The notes under the pieces: generated by a model
Told to the model about the DNA's origin: nothing
The model's input: the letters and a program-made list of their open reading frames with translations, nothing else
Databases searched by the model: none
Shown here: piece after piece, positions 1-8,869 of the stretch
Position numbering within the stretch: position 1 is the first letter of the stretch
How the letters are laid out: every line of letters starts with the position of its first letter
Translations under genes and position numbers: made by a program
Assembly (NCBI GenBank): GCA_032117915.1
Contig: JAULYI010000102.1
Coordinates: 1-49,664, forward strand
DNA length: 49,664 bases
Direction of reading: 5' to 3'
Source: ZLKRG46 sp032117915
GTDB taxonomy: Bacteria > Bacteroidota > Ignavibacteria > Kapaibacteriales > Kapaibacteriaceae

Positions 1-1
1 A

Positions 2-1972
2 TGGAAGATCGCCAATGCCGTCACCCTCACGGTCAAAGGTGCATCGATCACGGCACCTACGGGCGGACAGGAGCTGTGCCCGGGCCAGACCCTCGGCATC
101 ACATGGACGCAGACGGGACTTGCGCAAGTGCGTGTAGAAGCATCGCCCAACAACGGTACGACGTGGACCGCTATTGCGCCGACGGTCACGGCAAGTGCCG
201 GTGCATACAACTGGACGATCCCCGGCGATCAGCAGGCATCGACGCAGTACATTGTTCGACTGGTGGATGCGGCAAGCGGGCAGGAAGTAACGCGCTCAGG
301 CGTCTTTACGATCCTGCCGGGGCCTACCATCGTGCAGCAGCCCGAGGATGTGCGCGAGTGCATTGGAGGCACGTTCACGCTCAGCATCGGCATTGCCCAG
401 GCAGATGCCCAGCTTCGCTGGCGTAAGAACGGCGAGATCATACCGGGAGCCGTCAATCCTACTCTTACCATCGTCAATGCCAAGCAGTCGGATGCCGGCT
501 CGTATGACGTCCAGGTCTTCGGCTGCGGCCAGTCACTCTCGCGCACAGCCACGGTGGCCATCCTGCAGCGACCGGCTATTACGCGCCAGCCAACGGCGGC
601 CAGTGCGTGTCAGGATCAGCCGGTATTCATCGAGGTTCAGGCCACGGGAGACAGTCTGACGTATCAGTGGTATAAGAGCGGCGAGGCCATTCCGGCTCAG
701 ACATCAGCCAAGCTTTCGTTTGCCCAGGCATCCATCTTCGACGACGCATCGTATTACTGCATCGTCACCGGTGGCTGCACTCCTGTCTTGACAACCGATA
801 CGGTTCAGATCACCGTACTCGAGTCTCCGCGTATCACCGGTGAGCCTTCAGACAAGGCACTGAGCGAAGGCGAGGCCCTGGTGCTAAGCGTACAGGCTAC
901 CGGTAAGCAGCTGCGATATCACTGGATGAAGGACGGTAAGTCGATCACCGGAGCCACAGAGGCGACGTACCGTATCAATGCCGTGGTACGTGCTGACTCC
1001 GGACGATACATGTGTTCCGTCAAGAACGCCTGCGACTCTGCCGTTACCAAGGTTGCCAGCGTCACAGTTCAGCCTGCCAGCGGTCCCGGCATTCTGGTCC
1101 TGGATCAGCCTCAGGTAACCTTCGGCACGATCGCCGTCTGTGAACGTCCGACAGAAACCTTCAGCGGTCTGCTGCGGAACCGTGGTGGTTCGCCGGTCAC
1201 CATTACCACGATCAGTGTTGACCCGCCCAGTCTTCTCAGTGTTGTCGATGTGGACTTGCCGCTTGTGATCCCGGCCGGAGAGAGCCGTGATCTCCGCCTG
1301 CGTTGTAATCCCAAGGCTCAGGGCGACCTTTCCGCAACGGTCGCCTTCTTTGTCGCCGGTGTGCGCACGGAGCTCCAGGTGAAGGCTGTGGTGACGCCGG
1401 GTACGACCGTCGATGCAGACACCCTGTTCTTCGTGCCAGGTGTGGATCAGCAGCCGGCTAGGTGCAACGTACTTGATACCGTGCAGTGCGATCAGATCAC
1501 GATCACCGCTGTTCGGATCTCGGGTGCCGGTGCTTCGTCCTATCGCTTTGTGGCCCTGCCTGCGCTCCCCGTTACCGTTGCAAAGGGACAGTCGATGAAT
1601 GTCTGCCTCGAAGCTGTCGGTCCTACCGGTGGTACAGCCACGGTCACCATTGAGTCCTCTGCCGGTGACGAGCAGTTCCTTGTCGTGCGTGACGTTCTTG
1701 CATCGGTTGACGACGCCGATGTGTCAGAAATGTTCTCCATCGCCCCTAACCCCACCACTGGTGCTATCAGCATCACGGCCCCCAATGGCACACATACGCT
1801 CATGGTACTTGATGTGCAGGGTGCCGTTGTATTCCAGCAAGCTCTCGATGCATCCAGCATGGTATGGGATGGTCGGTCAATGCATGGGGCCATGGTTGCA
1901 CCGGGCATCTACACGGTGGTCTTCGAGGGAGCGTCGCGTACAACATCTGCTTCACTGGTTGTGATACGCTGA
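2..1972 (+). CDS. Ig-repeat surface protein with T9SS sorting domain (5' end outside window)
   Basis: The frame is open from the left edge, so the N-terminus and signal peptide are missing; 656 residues are visible. In order: a beta-sandwich stretch of the kind found in Ser/Thr-rich bacterial surface proteins (about 1-100); three immunoglobulin-like repeats (about 108-190, 192-274, 275-357), each with the paired Cys, Trp and DSG/DAGSY-type motif of Ig folds; an ASH/HYDIN-like segment (about 360-470); and a C-terminal T9SS type A sorting domain (about 574-656) with an APNPTTG start, a WDGR motif and a terminal VVIR. Proteins of this build are exported by T9SS and held on the surface or released; adhesion is plausible but is an inference. 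An internal GTG at 128 is not needed, because the coding signal continues upstream of it. The gene ends 28 bp before a strong hairpin and is convergent with the glutamate dehydrogenase gene. Confidence 0.9.
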   Translation, partial: WKIANAVTLTVKGASITAPTGGQELCPGQTLGITWTQTGLAQVRVEASPNNGTTWTAIAPTVTASAGAYNWTIPGDQQASTQYIVRLVDAASGQEVTRSGVFTILPGPTIVQQPEDVRECIGGTFTLSIGIAQADAQLRWRKNGEIIPGAVNPTLTIVNAKQSDAGSYDVQVFGCGQSLSRTATVAILQRPAITRQPTAASACQDQPVFIEVQATGDSLTYQWYKSGEAIPAQTSAKLSFAQASIFDDASYYCIVTGGCTPVLTTDTVQITVLESPRITGEPSDKALSEGEALVLSVQATGKQLRYHWMKDGKSITGATEATYRINAVVRADSGRYMCSVKNACDSAVTKVASVTVQPASGPGILVLDQPQVTFGTIAVCERPTETFSGLLRNRGGSPVTITTISVDPPSLLSVVDVDLPLVIPAGESRDLRLRCNPKAQGDLSATVAFFVAGVRTELQVKAVVTPGTTVDADTLFFVPGVDQQPARCNVLDTVQCDQITITAVRISGAGASSYRFVALPALPVTVAKGQSMNVCLEAVGPTGGTATVTIESSAGDEQFLVVRDVLASVDDADVSEMFSIAPNPTTGAISITAPNGTHTLMVLDVQGAVVFQQALDASSMVWDGRSMHGAMVAPGIYTVVFEGASRTTSASLVVIR

Positions 1973-2000
1973 TCGACACGAGCATAACCGCAAACGAACA

Positions 2001-2029
2001 CGCCCCTGTCGGCCTAGCCGACAGGGGCG
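2001..2029. terminator. Bidirectional hairpin terminator between convergent genes
   Basis: A perfect 13-bp inverted repeat (arms 2001-2013 and 2017-2029) closes a 3-base loop and is GC-rich. The plus side is followed by TTGTT. It lies between the stop of the Ig-repeat gene (1972) and the stop of the minus-strand dehydrogenase gene (2056), so it probably ends both transcripts. Confidence 0.8.
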
Positions 2030-2055
2030 TTGTTATGATCGGCATTGGAGGATGC

Positions 2056-3516
2056 TTAGGGGAAGATACCCAGTGACATGTAGCTCTGGGCGATCTTATC
2101 GATCGAGCTTACGAAGGCCGCTGTACGCATATCCTTGACCTTTGGATTGCCGTAGAAGTGCTCCATGATCGTGTGGTACGAGGAGATCATCGTGTCCTCG
2201 AGACCCGAATTCACCAGGTCCTCTTCTTCAGCACCGCGAGCAATGAATGCTCGATCGGTTGCGGAAAGAGACTTACCGGTGAGTTGCTCGATCGTGTTCA
2301 CAAGGCGCGTATTCGTGCCTTCTTCAAAGCGCTTGTCCATCCGGCCGAAGCGCACGTGGGACAGATTCTTGAGCCATTCGAAGTAGGACACAACGACACC
2401 GCCGGCATTCACGAACATGTCGGGCATGACCAGGATGCCCTTCTTGTTAAGGATGTCTTCGGCTACGGATGTAACGGGACCGTTAGCGCCTTCGGCGATG
2501 ATCTTCGCCTTGATCTTCGGAGCGTTCTCCTTGTAGATCTGGTTTTCGAGGGCTGCCGGCACAAGGATATCACAGTCGTATTCGAGAACACTGTTACCAT
2601 CCTTGATCGTCTTGCCACCGGCAAAGCCGGTGATCGAACCCTTGGCCAGACGGTGCTGGTTCAGCGCTTCGATATCCAGGCCCTTCGGGTTCACCACAGC
2701 GCCGTCCCACTCGATGATGCCGATAACGGTAGATCCCGCTTCGGCAAGGAACTTCGCAGCGTGATAGCCAACATTGCCGAAGCCCTGGACGATCACGCGC
2801 TTGTCGCCAAGGCCGGTGGTCATCTTGAGCTTCTTCATCAGCTTCACATCGTTCACGGCTTCGCGAACGGCGAAGTACAGGCCGCGGCCTGTGGCTGCCG
2901 TACGGCCGCGAACGCCACCTTGACCGACCGGCTTGCCGGTGACGCAGCCAAGAGCGTTAAGATCGCCATTCGACATCGCCTGATACGTGTCGGCGATCCA
3001 TGCCATCTCGCGAGGTCCAGTGCCATAGTCAGGCGCGGGAACGTCGATCGACGGACCAATGAAGTTCTTCTTGAAGAGCTCGACCGTGTATCGGCGCGTG
3101 ATGCGCTCCAGCTCATCAACGGAGTAGTTCTTCGGGTTGATGCGAATTCCGCCCTTACCACCGCCAAACGGCACGTCAACGACGGCGCACTTGTAGGTCA
3201 TGAGTGCGGCAAGAGCCTGCACTTCATCTTGGTCGACAGTTTCCGCATAGCGGATGCCGCCCTTCGTCGGCAGTTTGTGGTGACTGTGTTCGGCACGCCA
3301 TGCTTCGACCACCTGGATCTCGCCCTTGATACGGACGGGAAACTGCATGTAATACACCGAGTTGCAGACGCGGATCTGATCGAGCAAGCCCTTGGGGTGG
3401 CCCGTCAGCGCGGCAGCCTTATCGAAGTATGCGTTGACCGAGGTCAGGAACGGCTGCGAACCGTGCGGAATCGCCGTGTTCGCTTGAGTACCGCGTTTTG
3501 CGGATGTGGAACCCAT
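2056..3516 (-). CDS. gdhA: Glutamate dehydrogenase (Glu/Leu/Phe/Val dehydrogenase family)
   Basis: 486 residues. It catalyses reversible oxidative deamination of glutamate to 2-oxoglutarate and ammonia in the cytoplasm. The substrate region has KGGIRY (about 85-90) and GGGKGGI, whose Lys121 matches the catalytic lysine of the family. The Rossmann half carries GFGNVG (about 245) and a later GANGPV motif. The length sits between the ~420-residue small enzymes and the ~500-residue mitochondrial-like type; cofactor preference cannot be read with confidence. The ATG at 3516 has no Shine-Dalgarno sequence. It is the last gene of the minus-strand run aminotransferase-hppD-gdhA, 51 bp after hppD. In that setting it could regenerate 2-oxoglutarate for the aminotransferase (inference). 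Confidence 0.95.
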   Translation of the reverse strand: MGSTSAKRGTQANTAIPHGSQPFLTSVNAYFDKAAALTGHPKGLLDQIRVCNSVYYMQFPVRIKGEIQVVEAWRAEHSHHKLPTKGGIRYAETVDQDEVQALAALMTYKCAVVDVPFGGGKGGIRINPKNYSVDELERITRRYTVELFKKNFIGPSIDVPAPDYGTGPREMAWIADTYQAMSNGDLNALGCVTGKPVGQGGVRGRTAATGRGLYFAVREAVNDVKLMKKLKMTTGLGDKRVIVQGFGNVGYHAAKFLAEAGSTVIGIIEWDGAVVNPKGLDIEALNQHRLAKGSITGFAGGKTIKDGNSVLEYDCDILVPAALENQIYKENAPKIKAKIIAEGANGPVTSVAEDILNKKGILVMPDMFVNAGGVVVSYFEWLKNLSHVRFGRMDKRFEEGTNTRLVNTIEQLTGKSLSATDRAFIARGAEEEDLVNSGLEDTMISSYHTIMEHFYGNPKVKDMRTAAFVSSIDKIAQSYMSLGIFP

Positions 3517-3567
3517 AGGTTGAATCCACTGTGTGATAAAATGGTGAGCTGATACGATGTCGGATGA

Positions 3568-4698
3568 TCAGAGGTTGCCACGACGAGCCTGCTCGCGCTC
3601 GATGGCTTCGAACAACGCCTTAAAGTTGCCCTTGCCGAAGCTCTGGGCACCTTTGCGCTGGATGATCTCGTAGAACAGGGTCGGACGGTCTTCGACAGGC
3701 TTCGAAAAGAGTTGAAGCAGGTAGCCTTCATCGTCACGGTCCACAAGGATACCAAGGTCGCGGAGCGGTTCGATGTCTTCATCGATCGGGCCTACGCGGT
3801 CCAGCAGATCGTCATAGTAGGTTTTCGGAACCTGCAGGAACTGGACGCCACGACGCTTGAGCTCTTTGACGGTGTGCACAATGTCGTTCGTTGCAATGGC
3901 AATGTGCTGCACGCCTGGTCCATGGTAGAACTCGAGATATTCGTCGATCTGGCTCTTCTTCTTGCCTTCGGCCGGCTCATTGATGGGGAACTTCACGTAG
4001 CCGGTGCCATTCGAAACCACCTTGGACATCAGCGCTGAATATTCGGTCGAGATGTCCTTATCGTCGAACGTCAACAGGAGCTTGAAGCCCATCACGTCTT
4101 CGTAGAACCGCACCCACTCGTTCATCTGCCCCAGCTCTACATTGCCAACGCAATGGTCCACGTACAGCAGGCCGACGGGTTCCGTCTGAAAGCCGTCATC
4201 CATGGCTTCGTATCCGGGCATGAAGACGCCGTTATAGTTCCGGCGCTCGACAAACGTATGGATGGTGTCGCCGTAGGTATGGATCGAAGCTACCTTGACT
4301 TCGCCGTGTGCATCCGTAAGAGTGGTTGGCGCTCCGGCACTGCGAGCACCGCGCGAGGTCGTCTCCATCCATGACCTCTCGGCATCGTCAACCCAAAGAG
4401 CGAGCACCTTGACTCCGTCGCCGTGCCGCTTGATGTGTTCGCTGATCTCACTGTCCGGCCCCATGGGCGTTGTGAGCATCAGACGAACCTTGCCTTGCTG
4501 CAGCACATACGAGGCACGGTCTCTGACCCCTGTTTCCGGTCCTGCATAGGCCACGAGTCGGAAGCCGAATGCAGTGCGGTAGTAGTACGATGCCTGCTTG
4601 GCGTTTCCGACATAGAACTCGATGTAGTCCGTTCCGTTGATCGGAAGGAAATCTTCGGTGGCCGTTGCAGAGGGGGCCGTGAGCGTGTCGGTCAACAT
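3568..4698 (-). CDS. hpd: 4-hydroxyphenylpyruvate dioxygenase
   Basis: 376 residues, the normal length for HPPD. It converts 4-hydroxyphenylpyruvate and O2 to homogentisate and CO2, the committed step of tyrosine catabolism. Two vicinal-oxygen-chelate domains are visible (about 20-150 and 175-350). The Fe(II) facial triad can be placed: His182 (VDHCVGN), His265 (VQHIAIAT) and Glu344 (LFYEIIQ). The frame is open further upstream, but that extension has unlikely composition and runs inside the aminotransferase gene. I chose ATG 4698 because it gives the family N-terminus. This ATG lies inside the last codons of the upstream gene, whose TGA is at 4694-4692, so the two are probably translationally coupled. 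No homogentisate dioxygenase gene is present in the window. Confidence 0.95.
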   Translation of the reverse strand: MLTDTLTAPSATATEDFLPINGTDYIEFYVGNAKQASYYYRTAFGFRLVAYAGPETGVRDRASYVLQQGKVRLMLTTPMGPDSEISEHIKRHGDGVKVLALWVDDAERSWMETTSRGARSAGAPTTLTDAHGEVKVASIHTYGDTIHTFVERRNYNGVFMPGYEAMDDGFQTEPVGLLYVDHCVGNVELGQMNEWVRFYEDVMGFKLLLTFDDKDISTEYSALMSKVVSNGTGYVKFPINEPAEGKKKSQIDEYLEFYHGPGVQHIAIATNDIVHTVKELKRRGVQFLQVPKTYYDDLLDRVGPIDEDIEPLRDLGILVDRDDEGYLLQLFSKPVEDRPTLFYEIIQRKGAQSFGKGNFKALFEAIEREQARRGNL

Positions 4699-5819
4699 GA
4701 CGATGCAGTCTTTTGTGAAACGTAGGTGGGTGCCATAGCTCGAAGGACGCTGGCAAGGGCTGAATTCTGCTCTGGCAAACCGGTGCTGATGCGCACGCAC
4801 TGGGGCAGGCCGAAGCCTGTCAGCGGACGTGCAATGAATCCACGGCGGAGCAGATCCACATGGAATGCTGACGCCGTCTCCGGTGAACCGCAATCAACCA
4901 TGACGAAATTCGCCACACTGTCCGACGTGGCAAAGCCGCAACTGCGAAGTGTTTCCTGCAGAAGCACTAATCCATCGTGGTTGGTACGGACCGTTGTTGC
5001 TACGAACGCTGTGTCATCCAGTGCTGCAATAGCGGCGGCGCAAGCCGGACCGTTCGGGTCGAAGGGCAGACTCGTGCGCAGCAGCCACTTCATCACGTCG
5101 GGATGTCCAACAGCGTAGCCAACGCGAAGCGCGGCCAGACCGTAGGCCTTTGAAAAGGTCCGCAACGCGATCACGTTCGGAAGGCCCATCGTCGTGGCAT
5201 TGGGATAGGTCTCAGGCGCTTCGTGGGCGGCATACTCGCAATATGCTTCGTCAAGGACGAGGAGCGTGGTAGCGGGGATACGCTCAACCAGCCATGCGAG
5301 TTCATCACGGGTGATGAAGGTGCCCGTCGGATTGTTTGGATTGGCGATATAGATGACCTTGGTCTGTGGCGTGTGTGCCGCCGCAAGGGCCTCTACATCA
5401 AATCGGAATCCATGCAGATAGGGAACAAGTGATGGCGTGGAACCGGCTGCCGTTACTGCGATGCGGAAGCTCACGAAGCTACCGTGCGATGACAGTGCCG
5501 TCTCACCCGGCAACAGAAACGTCCGCATGATCTGATGGATGATGGCATCGCTGCCATTGTGCACGCTGATCGCGTTGGCACCCACACCGTGATGCTCGGA
5601 GAGTCTGGCTCTGAGGGCCGCCCCCCCGTCGTTGTACCGATGCGCATGCTGCAGTGCATCGATGGCGGCGGCAATGCCCTTGGGAGACGGACCAAACGGA
5701 TTTTCGTTCGACGCCAGTTTAAGGACGTTGTCCAGGCCATACTGGCGCTTGATATCCTCCGGTGAGGCACCCGGCGTGTAAGGCGTAAGGTGGTGCAGGT
5801 AAGCTGGTACGTCGATCAT
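4692..5819 (-). CDS. hisC: HisC-family PLP aminotransferase (histidinol-phosphate or aromatic)
   Basis: 375 residues, fold-type I aminotransferase. Visible are SNENPFGPSP (about 37-46), the NPNNPTG motif (about 160-166), LDEAYCEY with the cofactor-binding Asp/Tyr (about 189-196), Lys224 in FSKAYGLA as the PLP Schiff-base lysine, and LRVGYAVG. By sequence family it is HisC. HisC enzymes often also transaminate tyrosine and phenylalanine. No other his gene is nearby, while the 3' end overlaps the hppD start, so a role making 4-hydroxyphenylpyruvate from tyrosine is likely here (inference). ATG 5819 is chosen over an in-frame start at 5873 because it begins at the conserved N-terminus and leaves a promoter-like TAnnTTTG word just upstream. 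The gene is divergent from the asparaginase gene. Confidence 0.85.
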   Translation of the reverse strand: MIDVPAYLHHLTPYTPGASPEDIKRQYGLDNVLKLASNENPFGPSPKGIAAAIDALQHAHRYNDGGAALRARLSEHHGVGANAISVHNGSDAIIHQIMRTFLLPGETALSSHGSFVSFRIAVTAAGSTPSLVPYLHGFRFDVEALAAAHTPQTKVIYIANPNNPTGTFITRDELAWLVERIPATTLLVLDEAYCEYAAHEAPETYPNATTMGLPNVIALRTFSKAYGLAALRVGYAVGHPDVMKWLLRTSLPFDPNGPACAAAIAALDDTAFVATTVRTNHDGLVLLQETLRSCGFATSDSVANFVMVDCGSPETASAFHVDLLRRGFIARPLTGFGLPQCVRISTGLPEQNSALASVLRAMAPTYVSQKTASSC

Positions 5820-5843
5820 GGTGTGTGAGGTTGAAACGTCCTG

Positions 5844-5851
5844 CAAAACTA
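5844..5851 (-). promoter_or_regulatory. Candidate -7 element for the hisC-hpd-gdhA operon
   Basis: On the minus strand the word TAGTTTTG fits the Bacteroidota -7 consensus TAnnTTTG exactly and ends 24 bases before the ATG at 5819. No clear TTG -33 element sits at the usual spacing, so the call rests on one 8-base word in a 121-bp divergent intergenic region. Confidence 0.35.
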
Positions 5852-5940
5852 GCAACTGTTGATAATTCGGCACCTGTGCAGGGTATGCCAGGTTCTATCT
5901 TCGCAACCGTAGAAGGCGTTCCATTTTCCATTGCTCGCTC

Positions 5941-6942
5941 GTGCGTCCTCGCATCGTCATCATCTTCACCGGCGGCACTATCGCCTCCAAGCTCGATCAG
6001 GAGTGGGGCGGCGTCGTACCGAGTCTTTCAGGCGGCGAGATCCTGGCCAAGATCCCGGGTGTTCGTGACATCGCGGATATTCACATCCATGAATACGGCA
6101 CGTTTCCGGGGCCGCACATGACGCCGGAACGAATGCTTGCCTTGTCCCGCATCGTGCAGCAGTATGCCAACAGCGACGAGGTTGACGGTATCATCGTGAC
6201 GCATGGAACTGATACGCTGGAGGAAACTGCGTATTTCCTGGACTGTAGTGTTCGCTCGGAGAAACCGATCATTGTGATCGGAGCCATGCGTAACTCCAGT
6301 CAACCTGATTGGGACGGCCCCCGTAATGTTCGGGATGCCATCCACCTAGCGGCCCATCCCGACGCTCGCGGCCTTGGCGTCGTCGTCTGCCTGGGCGGCA
6401 TCGTCAGTGCTGCATCGGAGGCCTCCAAAACGGATACCGATGACCTCACGACGTTTCAGAGCTTTGACTTTGGTCCTCTCGGACGTATCACGAATGGTCA
6501 CTTCCTGCTCCATCGTCGCCCCCTGCACCGTGAAGTGTTTGATGTGAAAGACCTTCCGGCCTTTGTGCCATTGCTGAAGTCCTATGCCGGAATGGATGCT
6601 ACGCTCATCAAGGCCAGCAGAGATGCTGCCGCTTCGGCTATCGTCATCGAAGCATTTGGTGTGGGTAACGTCACGCCGGCCGTGTTCTATGAACTGGTTA
6701 CATCGGTGAAGCAAGGATTACCGGTCATCCTCGTGTCGCGTTGCCCGGTAGGACGCATCGAGCATACCTATGCCTACGAGGGTGCAGGACGCCATCTGCA
6801 TGAGGCAGGTGTGGTGTTTGCCGATTATCTGAACGGACAAAAAGCCCGCATCAAGGTCATGTGTGCCTTGGGGGCAGGGTTTGACGTCGAGGCGATACGA
6901 CGCTCGTTTGAATGGGTTGATGCGCTGGAGCGACGCGTATGA
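5941..6942 (+). CDS. ansA: L-asparaginase
   Basis: 333 residues, the usual asparaginase length. It hydrolyses L-asparagine to aspartate and ammonia. The two catalytic threonine motifs are present: TGGTIAS with Thr13 near the N-terminus and THGTDT with Thr90. The later GAMRNSSQPDWDGPRN stretch is also typical of the family. No signal peptide is visible, so a cytoplasmic type I role is more likely than a periplasmic type II one. The start is GTG at 5941; the protein begins within a few residues of the first beta strand, and no better in-frame start is visible. Its stop overlaps the alr start (ATGA, 6939-6942). No Shine-Dalgarno sequence is seen. Confidence 0.9.
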   Translation: MRPRIVIIFTGGTIASKLDQEWGGVVPSLSGGEILAKIPGVRDIADIHIHEYGTFPGPHMTPERMLALSRIVQQYANSDEVDGIIVTHGTDTLEETAYFLDCSVRSEKPIIVIGAMRNSSQPDWDGPRNVRDAIHLAAHPDARGLGVVVCLGGIVSAASEASKTDTDDLTTFQSFDFGPLGRITNGHFLLHRRPLHREVFDVKDLPAFVPLLKSYAGMDATLIKASRDAAASAIVIEAFGVGNVTPAVFYELVTSVKQGLPVILVSRCPVGRIEHTYAYEGAGRHLHEAGVVFADYLNGQKARIKVMCALGAGFDVEAIRRSFEWVDALERRV

Positions 6943-8066
6943 GGTCGACCATTGCACGCATCGATCTTGAGGCCTTGAAGTGGAACCTCTCTGTGATCCG
7001 TCATCGGGTCGGCAACCAGCGTATTCTGGCGATGGTAAAGGCCAATGCCTATGGCCATGGAATGATCACCGTGAGCAAGACGCTTGTGCACGAAGGTGTG
7101 GATATGCTTGGTGTGGCCTTGGTTGATGAGGCTATACAGCTTCGAGAGGCCGGTATCAGGACGCCGATCATGGTACTCACGCCCGTGGATGCAGCAGAAG
7201 CGCACCTTGTGGTCCGGCATGACCTGTTAACGGTAGCCTGTGACCTTGCACAGGTGCGGGCCCTCGACGACGCTGCTCGACAGGCCGACTGTGTTGCAAC
7301 GGTGCACCTGTATGTTGATACCGGTATGAACAGAGAAGGAGTGCGCCCGGAGCAGGTGCTGGCCTTTGTGCAGGAGATCGACGCATTGACGCATGTTCGT
7401 GCAACGGGGGTACTGACGCACTTTTCAACGGCCGACAACCCGCATACCCCGCATCTGACTGAACAGCGCGATGCCTTCGGGGCCGTGCTGCTTCAACTTG
7501 CCGACTATGGTCGGACGTTTGACGACGTCCACTTGGCCAACACGGCGGCCATCTGGAACGATACGTCAACGCATGGTACGCTTGTTAGGCCCGGCTTGTC
7601 ACTGTATGGCTATGCAGCGTCGGGTGATGACGTGATGACGCTACGACCGGTCATGTCGATCGTTACGACCGTCCTCTCCAAGCGCCGGATCCGTGCCGGT
7701 GAAACGGTAAGCTACGGCCGTCGATGGATGGCCGCCATGGATACGACCATCGTGACCATTCCGATCGGCTATGGTGATGGCTATCCGCGCCACCTCTCCG
7801 GCGTATCTTGGTGTCTGATCGGCGGTAAACGTCGTCCGATCGTCGGTACAATCTGCATGGACGAATGCATGGTCGACGTCGGTGACGACGCCGTCGAGAT
7901 CGGCGACGAGGTCGTTATCATGGGAACGCAGCCTACGAGCGATGGCCATCTGCAATCCATTGATGCGACGGATATTGCCGCCTGGGGTCACACGATCCCC
8001 TATGAGATCACGACGGCGATTGCTGCGCGCGTGCCACGTGTTTACCTTACCAACACCGAATCGTAG
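6939..8066 (+). CDS. alr: Alanine racemase
   Basis: 375 residues, standard Alr length. It interconverts L- and D-alanine with PLP to supply D-Ala for peptidoglycan. The N-terminal TIM-barrel holds the PLP lysine Lys34 in VKANAYGHG; the C-terminal beta domain holds the opposing catalytic Tyr259 (VSYGRRW) followed by IPIGYGDGYPR. The substrate-gate motif TICMDECMVDVG is near the end. The ATG overlaps the asparaginase stop by 4 nt, and scpA follows after 11 nt, so all four genes of this run are probably co-transcribed. Confidence 0.96.
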   Translation: MRSTIARIDLEALKWNLSVIRHRVGNQRILAMVKANAYGHGMITVSKTLVHEGVDMLGVALVDEAIQLREAGIRTPIMVLTPVDAAEAHLVVRHDLLTVACDLAQVRALDDAARQADCVATVHLYVDTGMNREGVRPEQVLAFVQEIDALTHVRATGVLTHFSTADNPHTPHLTEQRDAFGAVLLQLADYGRTFDDVHLANTAAIWNDTSTHGTLVRPGLSLYGYAASGDDVMTLRPVMSIVTTVLSKRRIRAGETVSYGRRWMAAMDTTIVTIPIGYGDGYPRHLSGVSWCLIGGKRRPIVGTICMDECMVDVGDDAVEIGDEVVIMGTQPTSDGHLQSIDATDIAAWGHTIPYEITTAIAARVPRVYLTNTES

Positions 8067-8077
8067 GCGGGAAGCTC

Positions 8078-8869
8078 ATGTACAGCATCAAACTGGACAA
8101 CTTCGAGGGACCACTCGACCTGCTCATGTTTTTCATCAAGCGTGACGAGCTGGACATCTACGACATTCCCATAGCCTCGATCACGCAGGAGTTCCTTGAA
8201 TACGTGCGGATCATGGAGCTGCTCGATCTTGAGCTGGCCGGCGAGTTTGTTGTGATGGCCGCCACGCTCCTGGGTATCAAAGCGCAAATGCTGCTGCCGC
8301 GTGAGACGGCGGTCGGCCCCGACGGTGTCGAGGTTGAGTTGGAGGATCCGCGTTCCGAACTCGTTCAAAAGCTGCTGGAGTATAAGCGCTATAAAGAAGT
8401 TGCCGACCAGCTCTCGACGCAGGCGGATGAGCAGCGCTATGTTCTGTACCGTCAGGTGTTCGAAGCCGAAGAGATTCATGCGGCCGAGCATGTTGGCTAT
8501 CGGAATGCGACGCTCTTCGATCTGCTGAAGGCGCTGAAGCGTGCCATCGATCGTGCACCCGACGAACCGGCGCCACACGTGGTCACACGGTTCCCGATCA
8601 CCGTCGAAGAGAAGTCATCAGAGATTCTGCATATGCTTCGCCAGCGTCCGTCGGTCAAGTTCTTCGAGGTTATCGGTAACCTGACGCGCATGCATATCGT
8701 TGTGACGTTCCTGGCACTGCTTGAACTGGCAAAGAACCATCAGATCCGCGTGCAGCAAGACGATGTCTTCGACGATATCGTCATTGTGATGCGCCGAGAG
8801 CATGATGATGACGCTCCGTCTGACTCGGTGTCCGGCGAAGCCCCCACACAACCAACCGAGACTTTGTGA
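8078..8869 (+). CDS. scpA: Segregation and condensation protein A
   Basis: 263 residues. ScpA is the kleisin that bridges the SMC dimer and binds ScpB in the bacterial condensin complex. The N-terminal NFEGPLDLLMFFIKRDELDIYDIPI-type opening (about 8-33) is diagnostic. The C-terminal part (about 175-235) contains the winged-helix region that would bind the SMC head. An acidic, Ser/Pro-rich tail of about 25 residues follows. The TGA stop overlaps the scpB start region, giving the usual scpA-scpB pair. SMC itself is not in the window. Confidence 0.95.
   Translation: MYSIKLDNFEGPLDLLMFFIKRDELDIYDIPIASITQEFLEYVRIMELLDLELAGEFVVMAATLLGIKAQMLLPRETAVGPDGVEVELEDPRSELVQKLLEYKRYKEVADQLSTQADEQRYVLYRQVFEAEEIHAAEHVGYRNATLFDLLKALKRAIDRAPDEPAPHVVTRFPITVEEKSSEILHMLRQRPSVKFFEVIGNLTRMHIVVTFLALLELAKNHQIRVQQDDVFDDIVIVMRREHDDDAPSDSVSGEAPTQPTETL

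Noticed and set aside
1..426. Open frame beginning at an ATG on base 1
   Set aside because: It overlaps the Ig-repeat gene in another frame and has Cys/Arg/His-rich nonsense composition.
2158..3552. Long plus-strand open frame of 464 codons opposite gdhA
   Set aside because: Its translation is His/Arg/Val-rich with no recognisable motifs, and it is the mirror of a canonical glutamate dehydrogenase; it is a GC-rich antisense artefact.
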